64,000 bases of DNA. Source: Tillus elongatus (taxonomy: Eukaryota > Arthropoda > Insecta > Coleoptera > Cleridae). The stretch spans positions 161,460,118-161,524,117 of the forward strand of contig OZ023265.1 of NCBI GenBank assembly GCA_964006375.1, given 5' to 3'. The position numbers and the translations under genes were made by a program. Under the pieces are notes generated by a model. The model saw only the letters and a program-made list of their open reading frames with translations. It searched no databases and was not told where the DNA came from. Shown piece by piece: positions 33,061 through 44,248 of the stretch. The first letter of the stretch is position 1. Every line of letters starts with the position of its first letter.

Positions 33061-34671
33061 ATTTAGATTAGATTTTATTGTGAGTGGGCTATTCCAGTCC
33101 CTCCACCGCGACCTTAGGTCTATTGTGGCTCACGTCTAATTATTTAGATTTCACCCATCAATTCCAGCTCCCCGAGGGAGTCGATCTTTTCTTGAGGGTG
33201 AAAGTTTGTTTGGCAGGTGTACTGCCATCTGAGTGAAGTCGCTTGCCCGTTTCGAAGCTCAAAGAGAGATAACCTCTCTCTGAGTTCGTCTGGACCCGAC
33301 ATCCGTCAGTGTTTGCCTCGAGGCGGTATCATGAAGTCCCACTCTCGAGCAGCATCTAATCTCCAGTTGTAATCCACCCCTAGAGATCTCAGCTCCCCTC
33401 AGGCTCTTCCAAACCTGACACCTAACAGTGTTAAGACTCAAGGCAACATCCCATCGAGTCCCACTCCCGAGCATCACCCCAGCGAGGCCGTCCGTCCGTT
33501 TCGTAGCACACAGTATGGGCTCCAAACTCCGGGTGTTTACCACTCATCAGAGATCAGAGCCCCGGGACGTCTGGACACACGCCAGGGCTCAATCCAGGGC
33601 GGTATCATCTGGAACCCCGCTCCCGAGTAACAACCAAGTGAGGCGAATTGTCAGTCTCTTGAGGCCACAGTGGAGGCGCCAAACTCCGGATGCATATCAC
33701 TCCCCAGAGATGTCTGCCTCCCCCCAGCCTCACCTGCACCAGACCCCCGCCAGTGTTTCATTGACTCGAGGCGGTATCATGAAGTCTCGCCTTCGAGAAG
33801 CATCCAGGCGGGGTCGTTAGCCTGTATCGATGCTCACAGAGTAGGCCCAAGTCGCCAGGTGTAATCCACCCCTTGATACCCCACCCACCTCCGGGTTCGT
33901 CCAGGTCCAACACCTGCCAGCGTTAGCTTAAATTTCACCCAACAAATCGAGCTTCCGACAGGAGATGACACCTGCGAGGTGAAACTTTGTTTGACAGATG
34001 TACTGCCATCTGAGCGAAGTCGCTTGCCCGTCTCAAAGCTCAAAGAGAGATAACCTCTCTCCGAGTTCGTCTGGACCAGACATCCGTCAGTGATTGACTC
34101 GGTGCAGTATCATGAAGTCCTGCATCCAAGCAGCATCCAAGTGGGGTCGTTTGTCCGTTTCGAAGCTCACAGAAGAGGCCTCAACCCTTAGTTTTATTCC
34201 ACCCCTAAAGATCTCAGCTCTCCTCGGGGTTCGTCTAGACCCGACACCCATCAGTGCTAGACTCAAGGCGACATCCCATCGAGCCCGCCCGCTCCCGAGC
34301 ATCGCACAAGCGAGGCCGTCCGTCCGTAGCACACAGTGGGGGCCCCAAAATCCGGGTGTTTACCACTCATCAGAGCTGTTAACCCCCTCCGGGTCTAGAC
34401 ACACGACACCCGCCAGCACTCAACCCAAGGCGGCACCCATCTGGAACCCCGCTCCCGAGTAACAACCAAGCGCAGGCAACCATCCATTTCTAAGCCCAAA
34501 GTGGAGGCCTCAAAATCCAGGTGTACATCACTCCCCAGAGATATCCGCCTCCCTCCAAGCCCACATGGACAAGACCCCCGCCGGTGTTTGATTTCAATTA
34601 GTCGCCTTTTACGACAGGCAGGAGTTACCTTGGGCCTATTCTTTTAATTAGTCTCCGGACCCACAGGGGAC
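33061..34671 (-). mobile_element. GC-rich composite retroposon, copy 2 (full length)
   Basis: The 1611-bp insertion is bounded by an exact 15-bp duplication GACGGTTTTATTTAG (33046-33060 and 34672-34686). In its own orientation (- strand) it starts near GTCCCCTGTGGGTCCG with a TGTCGTAAAAGGCGACTAA box, runs through several GC-rich internal repeats of roughly 130-150 bp (CTCGGGAGCGGG, CCTCGCTTG, GTCTAGACGAACCC), and ends GGCTATTCC..AATAAAATCTAATCTAAAT. The AATCT-type tail and long duplication point to target-primed reverse transcription. No long ORF; dependent on a LINE. Confidence 0.88.
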
Positions 34672-34686
34672 GACGGTTTTATTTAG

Positions 34687-35216
34687 TCAACCCAATCAAA
34701 CTGGTTTTTGCAAAGAAAACAACAAAAGTGGTTTTTTAAAACAAATTATTAGTTATCCACGAAGCTCATTATGTTATTTTTCTTTAATTTAGTACCCACG
34801 CTATGGTTTGCTATGGCTCAAGATTGAAGATTATAGCTTGATGGGAAATTGAGTTATCAAATTTGAAATATTTTTTCAAAAATTGCCTACCAAATAACGT
34901 ACTTGCTGCACCCAGACCCTTTTCAGCACTTATTTACTGTTGCTGTATCCATGGTTTTTTTTAATGATAAAATATTGTAGCTCTCTATGTGAGACTGACA
35001 AACAAGGCAACCTCAAATTCATTCTTGGAATAAGATTTTCAACAAATGAAATGAGGTAACAATTTAAACATAATTTGAAAATCTTGGTTCGCTCATTCAT
35101 CGCGGGGGTTCTCGTCCACCTTCTGCATGCCTACAACCACCCCCAATGCATAAAAAAGAAGAATGTAAACAAGAATAAATTCTTGAGACCAACCCCCAAG
35201 AAAGTTCCGGGCCCTT
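34687..35216. other. Zinc-finger intron with repeat fragment
   Basis: Around 34855-34920 lies an inverted fragment of the GGACGCAGCAAGTGCG repeat (AACGTACTTGCTGCACC). The rest shows nothing recognisable. Confidence 0.5.
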
Positions 35217-36715
35217 TTTTTTAATTATTATTTCAACAACACACCACGAGGGCTCACAGCCTAAATACTATTGTACCATGGGTGTCGACAAGGAGGAAAG
35301 AGGCAACTTGTTAATTCTGGACTGGAAGGTTTGGAGGTTCGGAGGAGAAAGAAAAACATGTGCCGTCAACGAGTTCCACAACTAGGAAGTCCTCAGGACA
35401 AAAAAGCGGGCATAACAAGATGTTCTATGTCTGGTGACCTGGACAATAAAAGGGTGCATTCGCTCTGTTCCCCTGGTAGATCTGTTGGGGGCAGCAGGTG
35501 GAGGAACTATGGAAGAAAGCTCCTCTGAGCAATGCCCGTGCAGATATCTATAAAAGAGAGAGAGCTCACCAACAGCACGTCGGTGGGCAAGGAATGGCAG
35601 CCTTTAGGTGAGGGTAGCGTCACCGATGAGACGTATAGCTCTCTTCTGAATGGAGTCCAGGATAGCGAGTGTAGAAGCGGCAGCGGCACCCCAGAAACGA
35701 GTTTTTTGCCTTAGAAAGAATGCGGACATAGCAGTTTCTTGCGTCTTTAAATGCTTGACGGTTTTCTTGACTGGCATTGTGTAGAAGCATTTTGTGAGCT
35801 TTGACCTTTTCAAGTCTGGCCTTGTCACAGGATTTAAAAAACGAGGGCTTTCGAGTGGCTGAAGAGGTTTTCTGTGTACGTGGAATAAATAATTCCATGC
35901 CAGCTGGGATAATTTCGGTGACGTTTTGTGAGATATCAGAAGGGTCAGGATGAGAGAAGCAGACAGACGCCCATGGAAATGAGGAAAAGTAATCCCGCAT
36001 TTCGTCCCAGTTCGTGGAGTTGTAGTGCCAAACGATATGTGGGTATGATGACTGTGTGACCTCGGGTTGCATTGCGCAGGAAACAGTGACCATGCCTTGG
36101 TCTGAGCGACCAGGGGGGAAGGAGGGGAGGGGGGGACTGATGTCTTATAGCAATCAGGTTTTGTAGTAAGGAGATCCAAGGGATTTGAGCTGTGTGTTGG
36201 GATGCGAGGAAAGTAAGTAGGTTGCTGAACCATACTGGCTAAAGAATTGCTAACTGCAAAGGCCTCCGCTGCTCTCCCTTGTGGATCGGTTTTAGTCACC
36301 AAGAATAGTTACCTCGGAGGAAGGATATTCAGAAATCAGATGGTCGGTTTTTTCAGAAAGGTAGTCGAAGAGCTGGACAAAGTTGTTGTCAGAAGGTGAC
36401 CAGTAAATGCAACAGATGAATTTAGTTGCAGCCCTGAGAGAGAGTTTCATCCAAAGTATATTTTTGCTTCCAAATTGGGGAGTCTGGTGCAGGGTAGATT
36501 GCTACGCACATATGTGCACACACCTCCATGCAATTTAAAGGAAGTAAGGAGCTCATACCCTGGGAAATTAAGGTGATTAGTGGCTGTTTTGGCACTGATT
36601 TGGGTTTTGGTGAGGAAGAGGAGTTGGGGCCTATTAAGCTGGAGGAAATGGTGGACGGAGTGCAGGTTAGAATTTAGGCCACTCATATTCGAGAAGGATA
36701 TGTTAAATCTTGATG
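35217..36715 (-). mobile_element. Jockey/CR1-like LINE, copy 4, internally deleted
   Basis: It has the 3' end (35227-35690) joined directly, near 35694, to the region upstream of the RT (about 36093-35700), so the RT is deleted. It is the only copy reaching the apurinic-type endonuclease region: on the - strand, 36700-36300 reads ISFSNMSGLNSNLHSV, LLFLTKTQISAKTATNH, FPGYELLTS and YWSPSDNNFVQLFDYL, with frame breaks. The left edge abuts the foldback element at 36712. Confidence 0.87.
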
Positions 36716-37125
36716 GTAGGTTATACTCACTTTTGCGGCATGTTTTACACATTTTCGGGGGCCATTCGTTTTATATCAAGCTAAAGAAGGGTGTATTCCA
36801 CTATTCTAATTTATTTTCACATAGTGCACCCCCTTACCTGTTTATGTGTCTCTGAAAATTACCCTTCTTTTCATCCTATAAGTTGAAATTGACATTTGAC
36901 ATATAAAGCAAACTTAATGTCAGATGTCAATTTCGACTTATATGATGAAAAGAAGGGTAATTTTCAGAGACACATAAACAGTTAAGCGGGTGCATTAACT
37001 ATGTGAAAATGAATTAGAATAGTGGAATACACCCTTCTTTAGCTTGATATAAAACGAACGACCCCTGAAAATGTGTAAAATATGACAAAAACATGTTGCA
37101 AAAGTGAGTATAACCTACAATTTTC
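36712..37125. repeat. Foldback element, about 195-bp inverted arms
   Basis: The left arm runs from GGTAGGTTATACTCACTTTT (about 36715) to TTGACATTTGACAT (36903). The right arm is its reverse complement from ATGTCAGATGTCAA (36919) to AAAAGTGAGTATAACCTACA (about 37119). Matches are near-perfect in the inner 150 bp, with small indels in the outer part. The unpaired centre is under 20 bp. No coding capacity; a MITE or palindromic element in the zinc-finger intron. Confidence 0.85.
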
Positions 37126-37416
37126 CAACAAAAAATTCCAAAAAACGCCATTAGTTGGCATTTGCCCTAATTTTTATTGTGATTTTCGTCATCTACACCC
37201 TAAAATACGTCTGTATGGAAAATTTCATAAAAATCGGACATGCGCCCCAAAAGTGAATCTTTACCCTAGTTTGTAAACTAAAGTCAAATTGGCCAACCTG
37301 GCAACCCTGTAAGATATTTCTCAGGATTTTGCAGAAACACATATTTAAGTTTCTCTTTGACTAATTACACTAAACTACACTTTAGCCAAGCTGATATTTT
37401 ATTCTAACACACTTAC

Positions 37417-38812
37417 CTGTGTGCTGGCGAATATGCATCTGTAAAGAGCTCCTGGAAGACCCTTTATATCCACAGTAACTGCACAGGAAAGGTTTTATCT
37501 TCTTATGCACAACATCCATATGTGTCGTCAGCTGTCTCTTTTCTGAGAACTGCTTACAACAAATGTCACAGGTTCTGACAACCTTCTCTGACTTTCTGTG
37601 CCTCGTCATGTGATTTCGCAATTGTTTAGTGTTTTTGAATGCCTTTGTGCACACGCTACATGAAAACGCCCTAACTTCACTATGAATCAGCTTATGGATA
37701 CTGTTCAATTTACCTAAGCTGTTTGTCTTATAGTCACACTTATCGCACGAGTACAGCTCCATGTCAACTTTGTGGATCCTCCATAAATGACTTGTTAAAG
37801 GTTTCCAAAAGGCAAACAACTCATTACACTCAAGACATTTGAAACTGGTGTTTATGTGACACTTCACGTGATAATTTAGGTTATTTATGTCTTGCATTCG
37901 AATCTTGCACCTGGGCATTACGCAACGATGCACACTTTTCTCTTCAAGAAACTTAGTAACACTATTTTCATGGATCATTGTGCTAAAAATTCTCTCGGCA
38001 CTGTCCGCTGTTATATCAAGCTGTGGTAATGTAACAGTTCTTTGTTCAATTTTATGTGATGTTAAAAGGACATCATCAGTGGCATCTTCTACATAATTAT
38101 TGTCTATATTTACTATGTTATTTTCAATGAATTCACTTGTACCAATAGAATTATCTCCATTATTATCATCATCATCTCCGTGTTTTTCTATCATATGTTC
38201 TTCTACTACTATGTTCTTATCACCATCTGTTTCTTCTTCAAGAGTAGCTTCTATTTGTATTGGCTTTTTATCTTCTGGCTTATCGTCCTTGTTAGAATAA
38301 AACGCTACAGCTTGTATTATTCTATTCAGATCTGAGCTGCCAACATCATGGTCGTGTACTAAATGTGATCTCAATGAAACTTTATGATAAAATACATTTT
38401 TACAGGCTGGGCATTTCAAATATTTCAATTTTCTCTTTGTTTTGTTCTTATGTGCTGCTGCTAAATGTTCAGTGATTTTTGTATCTTTCGTACAAAGAAA
38501 TGGACACAGATTACACACAAAATAAAGCATATCTTCAAAGTTGTCTTCTATGTTGTTTTTCATTTTTGTTTTCACTTTTTTCTTTTCTGGAGACTGTGTA
38601 GCTACTTCAGTTACTATGCTGTCATCTTTTAAAATAATAAAATTGTTCTCAGTATCAATTAGAGGTAATTTATATGGAGCATTGTGGACTGTCAAATCGT
38701 TGGCTTCTGCAACACTCAAATGAGTAGTTAGGCACGTTTGAAGTTTGTTCGGTGTATCCAGATTAGAAAAAATTGTGGATAGTTGAGACGGCCCAATTAG
38801 GGGAAGAGTCTC
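37417..38812 (-). CDS. C2H2 zinc-finger protein, exon 2
   Basis: The exon follows a TTATTTCAG acceptor (phase 0) and ends in phase 1 before GTAAGTG. It encodes residues about 29-493 of a 586-residue protein. After an N-terminal region without a recognisable domain come two fingers (YFVCNLCPFLC..HLAAAH and LKCPACKNVFY..HLVHDH), an acidic Asp/Glu/Asn-rich stretch of about 100 residues, and six more fingers up to FLCSYCGYKG..HIRQH, ending in HTG. With exon 3 there are 11 C2H2 fingers. The finger YSCDKCDYKTNS..HKLIH has one extra residue before its first His. Probably a nuclear DNA-binding regulator; I do not recognise a named orthologue. Confidence 0.93.
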
Positions 38813-38970
38813 CTGAAATAAGAAAGCTGCATTAAAAAGGTAATCACACCTAACCTGTATTTAATAACAACTGACAGAAGGGAAGAATCAAATCTTTAGT
38901 AGGTGACAATACGATGTGGTGAATAACAATAGATTGCAAGAAAATACTGATTGTATATTATTATTCTCAC

Positions 38971-39054
38971 CTCTTGTGTTCTAAACTCGACATTGTTGAT
39001 CCATATTACATTGCCTGTGGTGGCCTGATTTTCAACAAACTGTTCGTTTCTCAT
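38971..39054 (-). CDS. C2H2 zinc-finger protein, exon 1
   Basis: A 28-codon first exon starting at ATG 39054 in good context (TCAAAATGAG) and ending EFRTQE in phase 0 before GTGAGA. The 158-bp intron (38813-38970) is short and AT-rich. Exon 1 plus exons 2 and 3 give an exact open frame of 587 codons with stop, which supports the model. No finger lies in this exon. The start is the least certain part, since the frame stays open slightly upstream. Confidence 0.78.
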
Positions 39055-39363
39055 TTTGACGAACACCAAAAACCCACAGATATTATTAGATACTAACACT
39101 AACGGTCTTTTGCAATGTTTTTAAAATTACAATCAACACATTGTTTTATTGCAAACGATCTTAACTCTTACAATACGAAACTACAAAATTCTCATTTATT
39201 TGGCTTTTGGCAAGCTACCAACTACCAGCACCAGCTACAACCTAAAACATTTGCGTCTAGCGATCAGTGTTCCCAATGCTGAAAATGGAAATTACCCATT
39301 CGGAGTTTCAAAATTACCCGACATTACCCGAAATAATGAGTGATGGCAGCGCTTACTAAACAG

Positions 39364-40008
39364 TAGTGATGTGCAAAACAGTTTTTTTCTAGTAACAGTT
39401 GAAGCCGCTTACGTTATTTCATAATAACCGTTGAAAATAACAGCTTTAGTTATTTATCTGTTATTTTGAACTGGATAGTCGATCGATGGTATCCTACATT
39501 CCCAATTCCCAGAGCTGTGAGCGAGAGCCAGCACACTAGTATAAATAACGTGTTACCTGTTAAGTAATATGTTATGAAGTAAAGTCCGCTCTATACACTA
39601 TGTGAAAACTGGAACCTGTGATGAGCACTAATAAGTACACTTTTTTTTTCTTCCTCTGAAGATGTTGACTTTGTCAACGAAACGATCGTAAGGTCTCTGA
39701 AATATGTGTTGTGGTGATTTGGGTCTTCTCCAAGTGTACTTACTCCGCTCTATACTGCATAGCATTCCCATACATATTTATCATTCCCAGTCTCATGTCC
39801 ATTCATCCCGTTAAATAGTTAAATTTAACAGTTGCCGAAACCAATGTTTATTCGTCGAACTTAGTTGCAGTGGAACTGAAACAGATACGAGTCCGAATTC
39901 TAGATTAGTGTAAAAAGCGTTATTTTGTACCTGTTATTTTTATAAATCCATAACTGGTGGTTAGCGTTGCGGCTCGACAACCGTTTAAAAATAACAGACC
40001 CATCACTA
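39364..40008. mobile_element. hAT-type non-autonomous element I
   Basis: The ends are TAGTGATG..CATCACTA, with an 8-bp duplication CTAAACAG/ATAAACAG (39356-39363 and 40009-40016, one mismatch). The left end matches the inverted right end of element II over about 200 bp, and the right end matches the inverted left end of element II, so they are the same family in opposite orientation. A 147-bp hammerhead-like insertion lies inside (39597-39743). Confidence 0.85.
39597..39743 (+). mobile_element. Solo 147-bp insertion with hammerhead-like motif
   Basis: An exact 12-bp direct repeat TCCGCTCTATAC (39585-39596 and 39744-39755) bounds a 147-bp segment related to the Penelope terminus at 30340-30425 (CGAAACGATCGTAAGGTCT, then GTGTTGTGGTGATTTGGGTC). 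It holds CTGAAGA (39656-39662), U, stem II GTTGAC/GTCAAC with TTT loop, GAAAC (39679-39683) and GATCGTA. Stem III would be the palindrome ACGATCGT, the triplet GUA, and stem I CCT/AGG. It looks like a minimal dependent of the Penelope-like element. Confidence 0.7.
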
Positions 40009-40752
40009 ATAAACAGTATGGAAAATTGAAATTCTGGGAACTTTGGTGAATAAGATTTTTATACCATAATATGCTGAAAACAGAAATCTCATTTATTTAA
40101 ACCAACTCACTCATAAGGTTACCTATATTATATAAAAAATATTTCTATAAAAATCTCAACAAACATTCTAGTAACCACTTTTATAGCTATAGGTATATGG
40201 TATGATTGTACAATAGAAAAAAATAACAGTGTACTCAAAATATAAACAAGGAGAAAGTAGAATTCTAAACTACGTTTGAGAAAAATAATTAGCTAACTTT
40301 AAATGACTATAAAGCATGTTTCAATATTTAACACCTAATATTATTTTAATATTTTATAATTTCTGGTTCCCAACTATAGCATACAACATTTCTTTGGACG
40401 GAATAAATGTTTTAATTACACCTTTCTTTTCAATACCATCTTTTGATGCTAAAATTACACGCAGCGTGTTTGTAGAACACAAATTTTGTTTATCGCAGCC
40501 TTAACGTTAAATAGATACGCTCTACTGAAGCGTTCGAAAAAAGAGGAATTAATAGTAATGAAATGACTATTTTCACATTTAGAAACCTTTCTATGCCAGC
40601 CACATTTTTCCAATTAAAAACGTAAAGCCAAAATTTATCTGCGTCAGACATATCAATATTTATAATATTTAATATCGCCAGGTCCATCATATAAACGTCA
40701 ACAATGGGCTAGTTCACCAGGAGCGAGTAGCTGCCAGCAGCTCCATTGTTAT
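40009..40752 (-). pseudogene. hAT transposase C-terminal remnant (40490-40690)
   Basis: On the - strand 40690-40490 reads DADKFWLYVFNWKNVAG, then LLLIPLFSNASVERIYLTLR, the hAT C-terminal dimerisation motif (LP.SNASVER.FS). The rest of the transposase is not recognisable, and this remnant lies between elements I and II rather than inside either. The surrounding 700 bp is AT-rich with no further feature. Confidence 0.75.
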
Positions 40753-41442
40753 TAGTGATGGGTCGTTATTTAACTGTCAACTTTTTTTAAGCGGTTACCG
40801 AGCCGTAACGGTAACCACCAGTTATCGATTTATAAAAATGACGGCTTAAAAAGTAACGCTTTTAACACTAACCTAGAATTCGGAGTCGTGTCTGTTTCAG
40901 TTCTACTGCAACTAGGTTCGATGAATAAACATCGATTTTCATCGGCAACTGTTATTTAACCATTTAACGGGATGAATAGCCTTGAGATTGGGAATGCTCG
41001 CTCTCGCTCACAGCTTTAGGGACGTACGATCTTCGGTACAATAAAACGGTCGGTTTAATTTTAACTTTAACCGGTTGTTGATGGGGATACGGCATACGGA
41101 CACTAATACACAGAGTTAATCTGTTCAAACTGAGAAGCTGTTATTTTTGAAACAGTTGAGTTTCCCACTAGTATGTAAAGCCAAATATTTAATAATCAAA
41201 AATGTTGGGTAAAAAGATGAATTTCTGTAAAAACGTGTTATTACTTTCACTATAGACAACGCAAAATAGGGTTATTTCACATGAAATTAAAGTACTTATT
41301 TATTTAAATTTATATACATTACCTAAGAAAACAGTTAACACGTCATTTTCGTTTATCTGATAATAGTTATCAAATTGATTAAAAAAATATAATGATGCAA
41401 CATTTTTTAATATCTATATACATTTCAATATAAAAAATTAAA

Positions 41443-41523
<81 letters not shown>

Positions 41524-42258
41524 GGTGATTCTTTGGCGAAAAATAAGGGGTGTCTTTTTATTAAGTTTTTCTTAAAACCCCTTCTCCTCCAAGTTACAGC
41601 CCTTTGAAATTTTTGAAACTGATTTTAAAACAACGAATATTAAAATAAGTAAATAAACAATTAATACTATATATATTCCAATTTTTTTTTAAACTCAAAC
41701 TCAATTTTTTATACTGTTTCTTTACCAAAATTTTATGAGCTGCGTTATGTTATGGAGTTCTTAGAATCACTCCCTGTGTAGCAATAAAAGTTCTAACGTC
41801 TAACGTCCCAAGGCGTGATAAATAATGATATTTATTGATTCTCGCTGTGGCATTGACATTTACGTAAAGACCCTGATAAAATAAATTTGTGAGAAATGAC
41901 TAGTTTATAATTCCTAAAACATCTAAGTAAATTCTTATAGAAGACTTCTTTCTGATTTCTAAAAGTTTCACTTCAGAGTGGCAAAATATTTACGACACGC
42001 TTATTTATAATTTCTTAACCCTTTGTTTCCTTTTCATATCGACAAAATTTGAGATTATACACTACGTGAAATAACAGGGTAAAAATACAATGCATTTATA
42101 CTAGTGTGCTCGCTATCGCTCACAGCTTTGGGAATGTAGGATACTATCGATCGACCATCCAGTTTAAAATAACTGAAGCCGTTATTTTCAGCGGTTATTA
42201 TTAAATAACGTTAACGGCGTCAACTGTTAACAGAAAATAACTGTTTTTCCCATCACTA
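40753..42258. mobile_element. hAT-type non-autonomous element II
   Basis: A 1506-bp insertion with ends TAGTGATGGG..CCCATCACTA and an exact 8-bp duplication ATTGTTAT (40745-40752 and 42259-42266). It contains a (TA)n array at 41447-41520 followed by CAGGGTGATTCTTTGGCG, probably a further nested insertion at TA. No ORF. The 8-bp duplication and end motif fit hAT. Confidence 0.9.
41447..41520. repeat. (TA)n microsatellite
   Basis: About 74 bp of alternating TA within hAT-type element II. Confidence 0.95.
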
Positions 42259-42266
42259 ATTGTTAT

Positions 42267-43110
42267 GTAAAAAATGTTGACGAATGTCAACATGTAGTGA
42301 ACTCACCCAATCAATTGCGTCATGTGATCATGTGTCGTGTGTCATATGTTTTTTTTTTGAATGGGCGAGTTCACCAAACCAGCTGCTGAATGGTTGTCAA
42401 CAAATGTTGACAAAAGCGAATGAATATGTCAACATTTGTCTTCCTACATCACTAATAAGTCAGTTTCTAAGATGGGTTCGGTTCAAATTTGAAAAAAATA
42501 GACAAACTAAACTGACCTTATAGAAGGGCACGTTTTAAAAAAGGTAGTATTGACTATCAAAAATGTTTAAATGACCCGAAATTAACCAAAGGGTAACGTT
42601 TGTATACTTCGGTCCTCCGTTGCTCTACATTACCCGGCATTCGGGTAATTACCCGCCAATCGACAACACTGCTAGCCATACCCATGATACAAATAACGAG
42701 AGATATGATGATATTCAGACTACCTATTTTTAGACCTGTCACGCGCATGGTGTCAACTGGTGGGTCCAATGCAACAATAATATGCTGTCGTACAGTGGGG
42801 TTTGACGTTTCATCACAACCTCTTGACAAATTACGTATTTTACTAATATTTAAGTACCTACATACAGTTGGAAGTAATAAAAATGAAAAAGATTAAATTT
42901 AATGCTGCGATCTATATTATCTGAAAAAGGCAATATAGGCGTAAGTTAAACCGCATCAAACTGACGTATAAATTTTTTTTGATTGCGAATGACTTTGTTT
43001 TAAGTGTGTAGTTAGACTTCTATAGCGTTACTCACCGCGTGACGTCATAGGAGGTGGCGGGGCTTATGCGCAATATCATATCTCTTCTAAGTATTTATAT
43101 CATGAGCGAT
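42267..43110. other. Intergenic, nothing recognised
   Basis: No gene or clear element boundary. Short ORFs at 42284, 42557 (-) and 42600 show no domain. Confidence 0.45.
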
Positions 43111-43119
43111 ACCAGTTCT

Positions 43120-43525
43120 ACTTTGCATCTCAGCCTTTCGCATGCGCAGTGAGTTATATAATTAAAATAAGCTCGCACCTCATGAGTTTTTTTGCCGTTT
43201 TAACGCAATGAAAGACCTCCCTGACGTGCTGTTTGCACTCAATCCTCCCAACTGACCTGCCCAGTTTGCCTAATTAACAGCTAAAAGAAGGAAAAACCAA
43301 CCATGCCATACATCGCAAGGTCATGTAAGTATATATTTCCTTTTTTTAGCTGTTAATTAGGCAAACTGATGCCGGGTCAGGTCTGGGCAGGTCAATTGGG
43401 AGGAGTGTGTGTAAACAGCACGTCAGGAATGTCTTGTCTTTTATTTCGTTAAAACTAATGAGTTGGGAGCCATGTTAACTGGCTGTGCATGCGGAAGCTC
43501 AGGATAAAAAGTAGCAACAACCGCC
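43120..43525. repeat. Foldback element, about 170-bp inverted arms
   Basis: The inner arms TTTGCCTAATTAACAGCTAA (43268) and TTAGCTGTTAATTAGGCAAA (43348) are perfect complements. Outward, CCTGACGTGCTGTTTGCACT pairs with GTAAACAGCACGTCAGG, and CATGCGCAGT.. with ..GCATGCGGAAGCTCAG, with several mismatches and indels. The central spacer, about 55 bp, is unique. No coding capacity. Confidence 0.8.
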
Positions 43526-43679
43526 AACTGTCAGTTTGTTTTGTCTATGAGAATTCAAATAACCATACGGCCACAGCATAAGGATTTGCAATGGAAAATC
43601 AAGATCCAGGAAGACAAAGAGAGAAAGCTATCTGGTATCTGCTATATCTCTAACATAGGCGCCCTGTTTAAATTAATCA

Positions 43680-44000
43680 AAAGTTTGGGACGCAGCAACT
43701 GCGTTATGGTAGCGAATTTTCATTAAATACTTCAAATTTTAATAACTCAATTTTCTATAAATCTAGAAAGTTGAATTTTGATATCTAGTAAGGTCTTTCT
43801 GAACATATCCACCAAATTTCATAAAAATGGCTTTGTAATTTTCGGTGAAAAATTTTTTTTCGAAAGAAAACTCAAAACGTTGTCGGAAAACCTTGTCCGA
43901 TTTTCCTGGATAACTAACTCATCCAAGCTGTTAATAAAAGGAAGATTCTTGTCGAGTTTCATCAAAATTGGTTACTAACTTTTTGAGTTATCGCGTGTAA

Positions 44001-44091
<91 letters not shown>
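43680..44091. repeat. Dispersed repeat ending in (TA)n, left part
   Basis: It begins AAAAGTTTGGGACGCAGCAA, continues through TTCGAAAGAAAAC, TTTTCCTGGATAACTAACTC and a TTTCATCAAAATTGGTTAC block like that before the TA array at 23481, and ends in (TA)n at 44004-44091. The TA array is interrupted by the TIR element and resumes at 53328. Confidence 0.8.
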
Positions 44092-44094
<3 letters not shown>

Positions 44095-44248
44095 GGCCTT
44101 CATTAATTCCCGAACCCCACGTGACCGCTTAAGTTAGGCAACCCGGCATACACGGTTGTACAACCTGAATTAATGAAATCGCTATGCCAGTGTTGTCTCA
44201 TATTTCCATTGGGGTTTTATAAAAAATATAAAAATCATAATAAGGTGT

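Noticed and set aside
33428..33820. 130-codon ORF (+)
   Set aside because: Same cause: antisense to the GC-rich retroposon and not kept in the sister copies.
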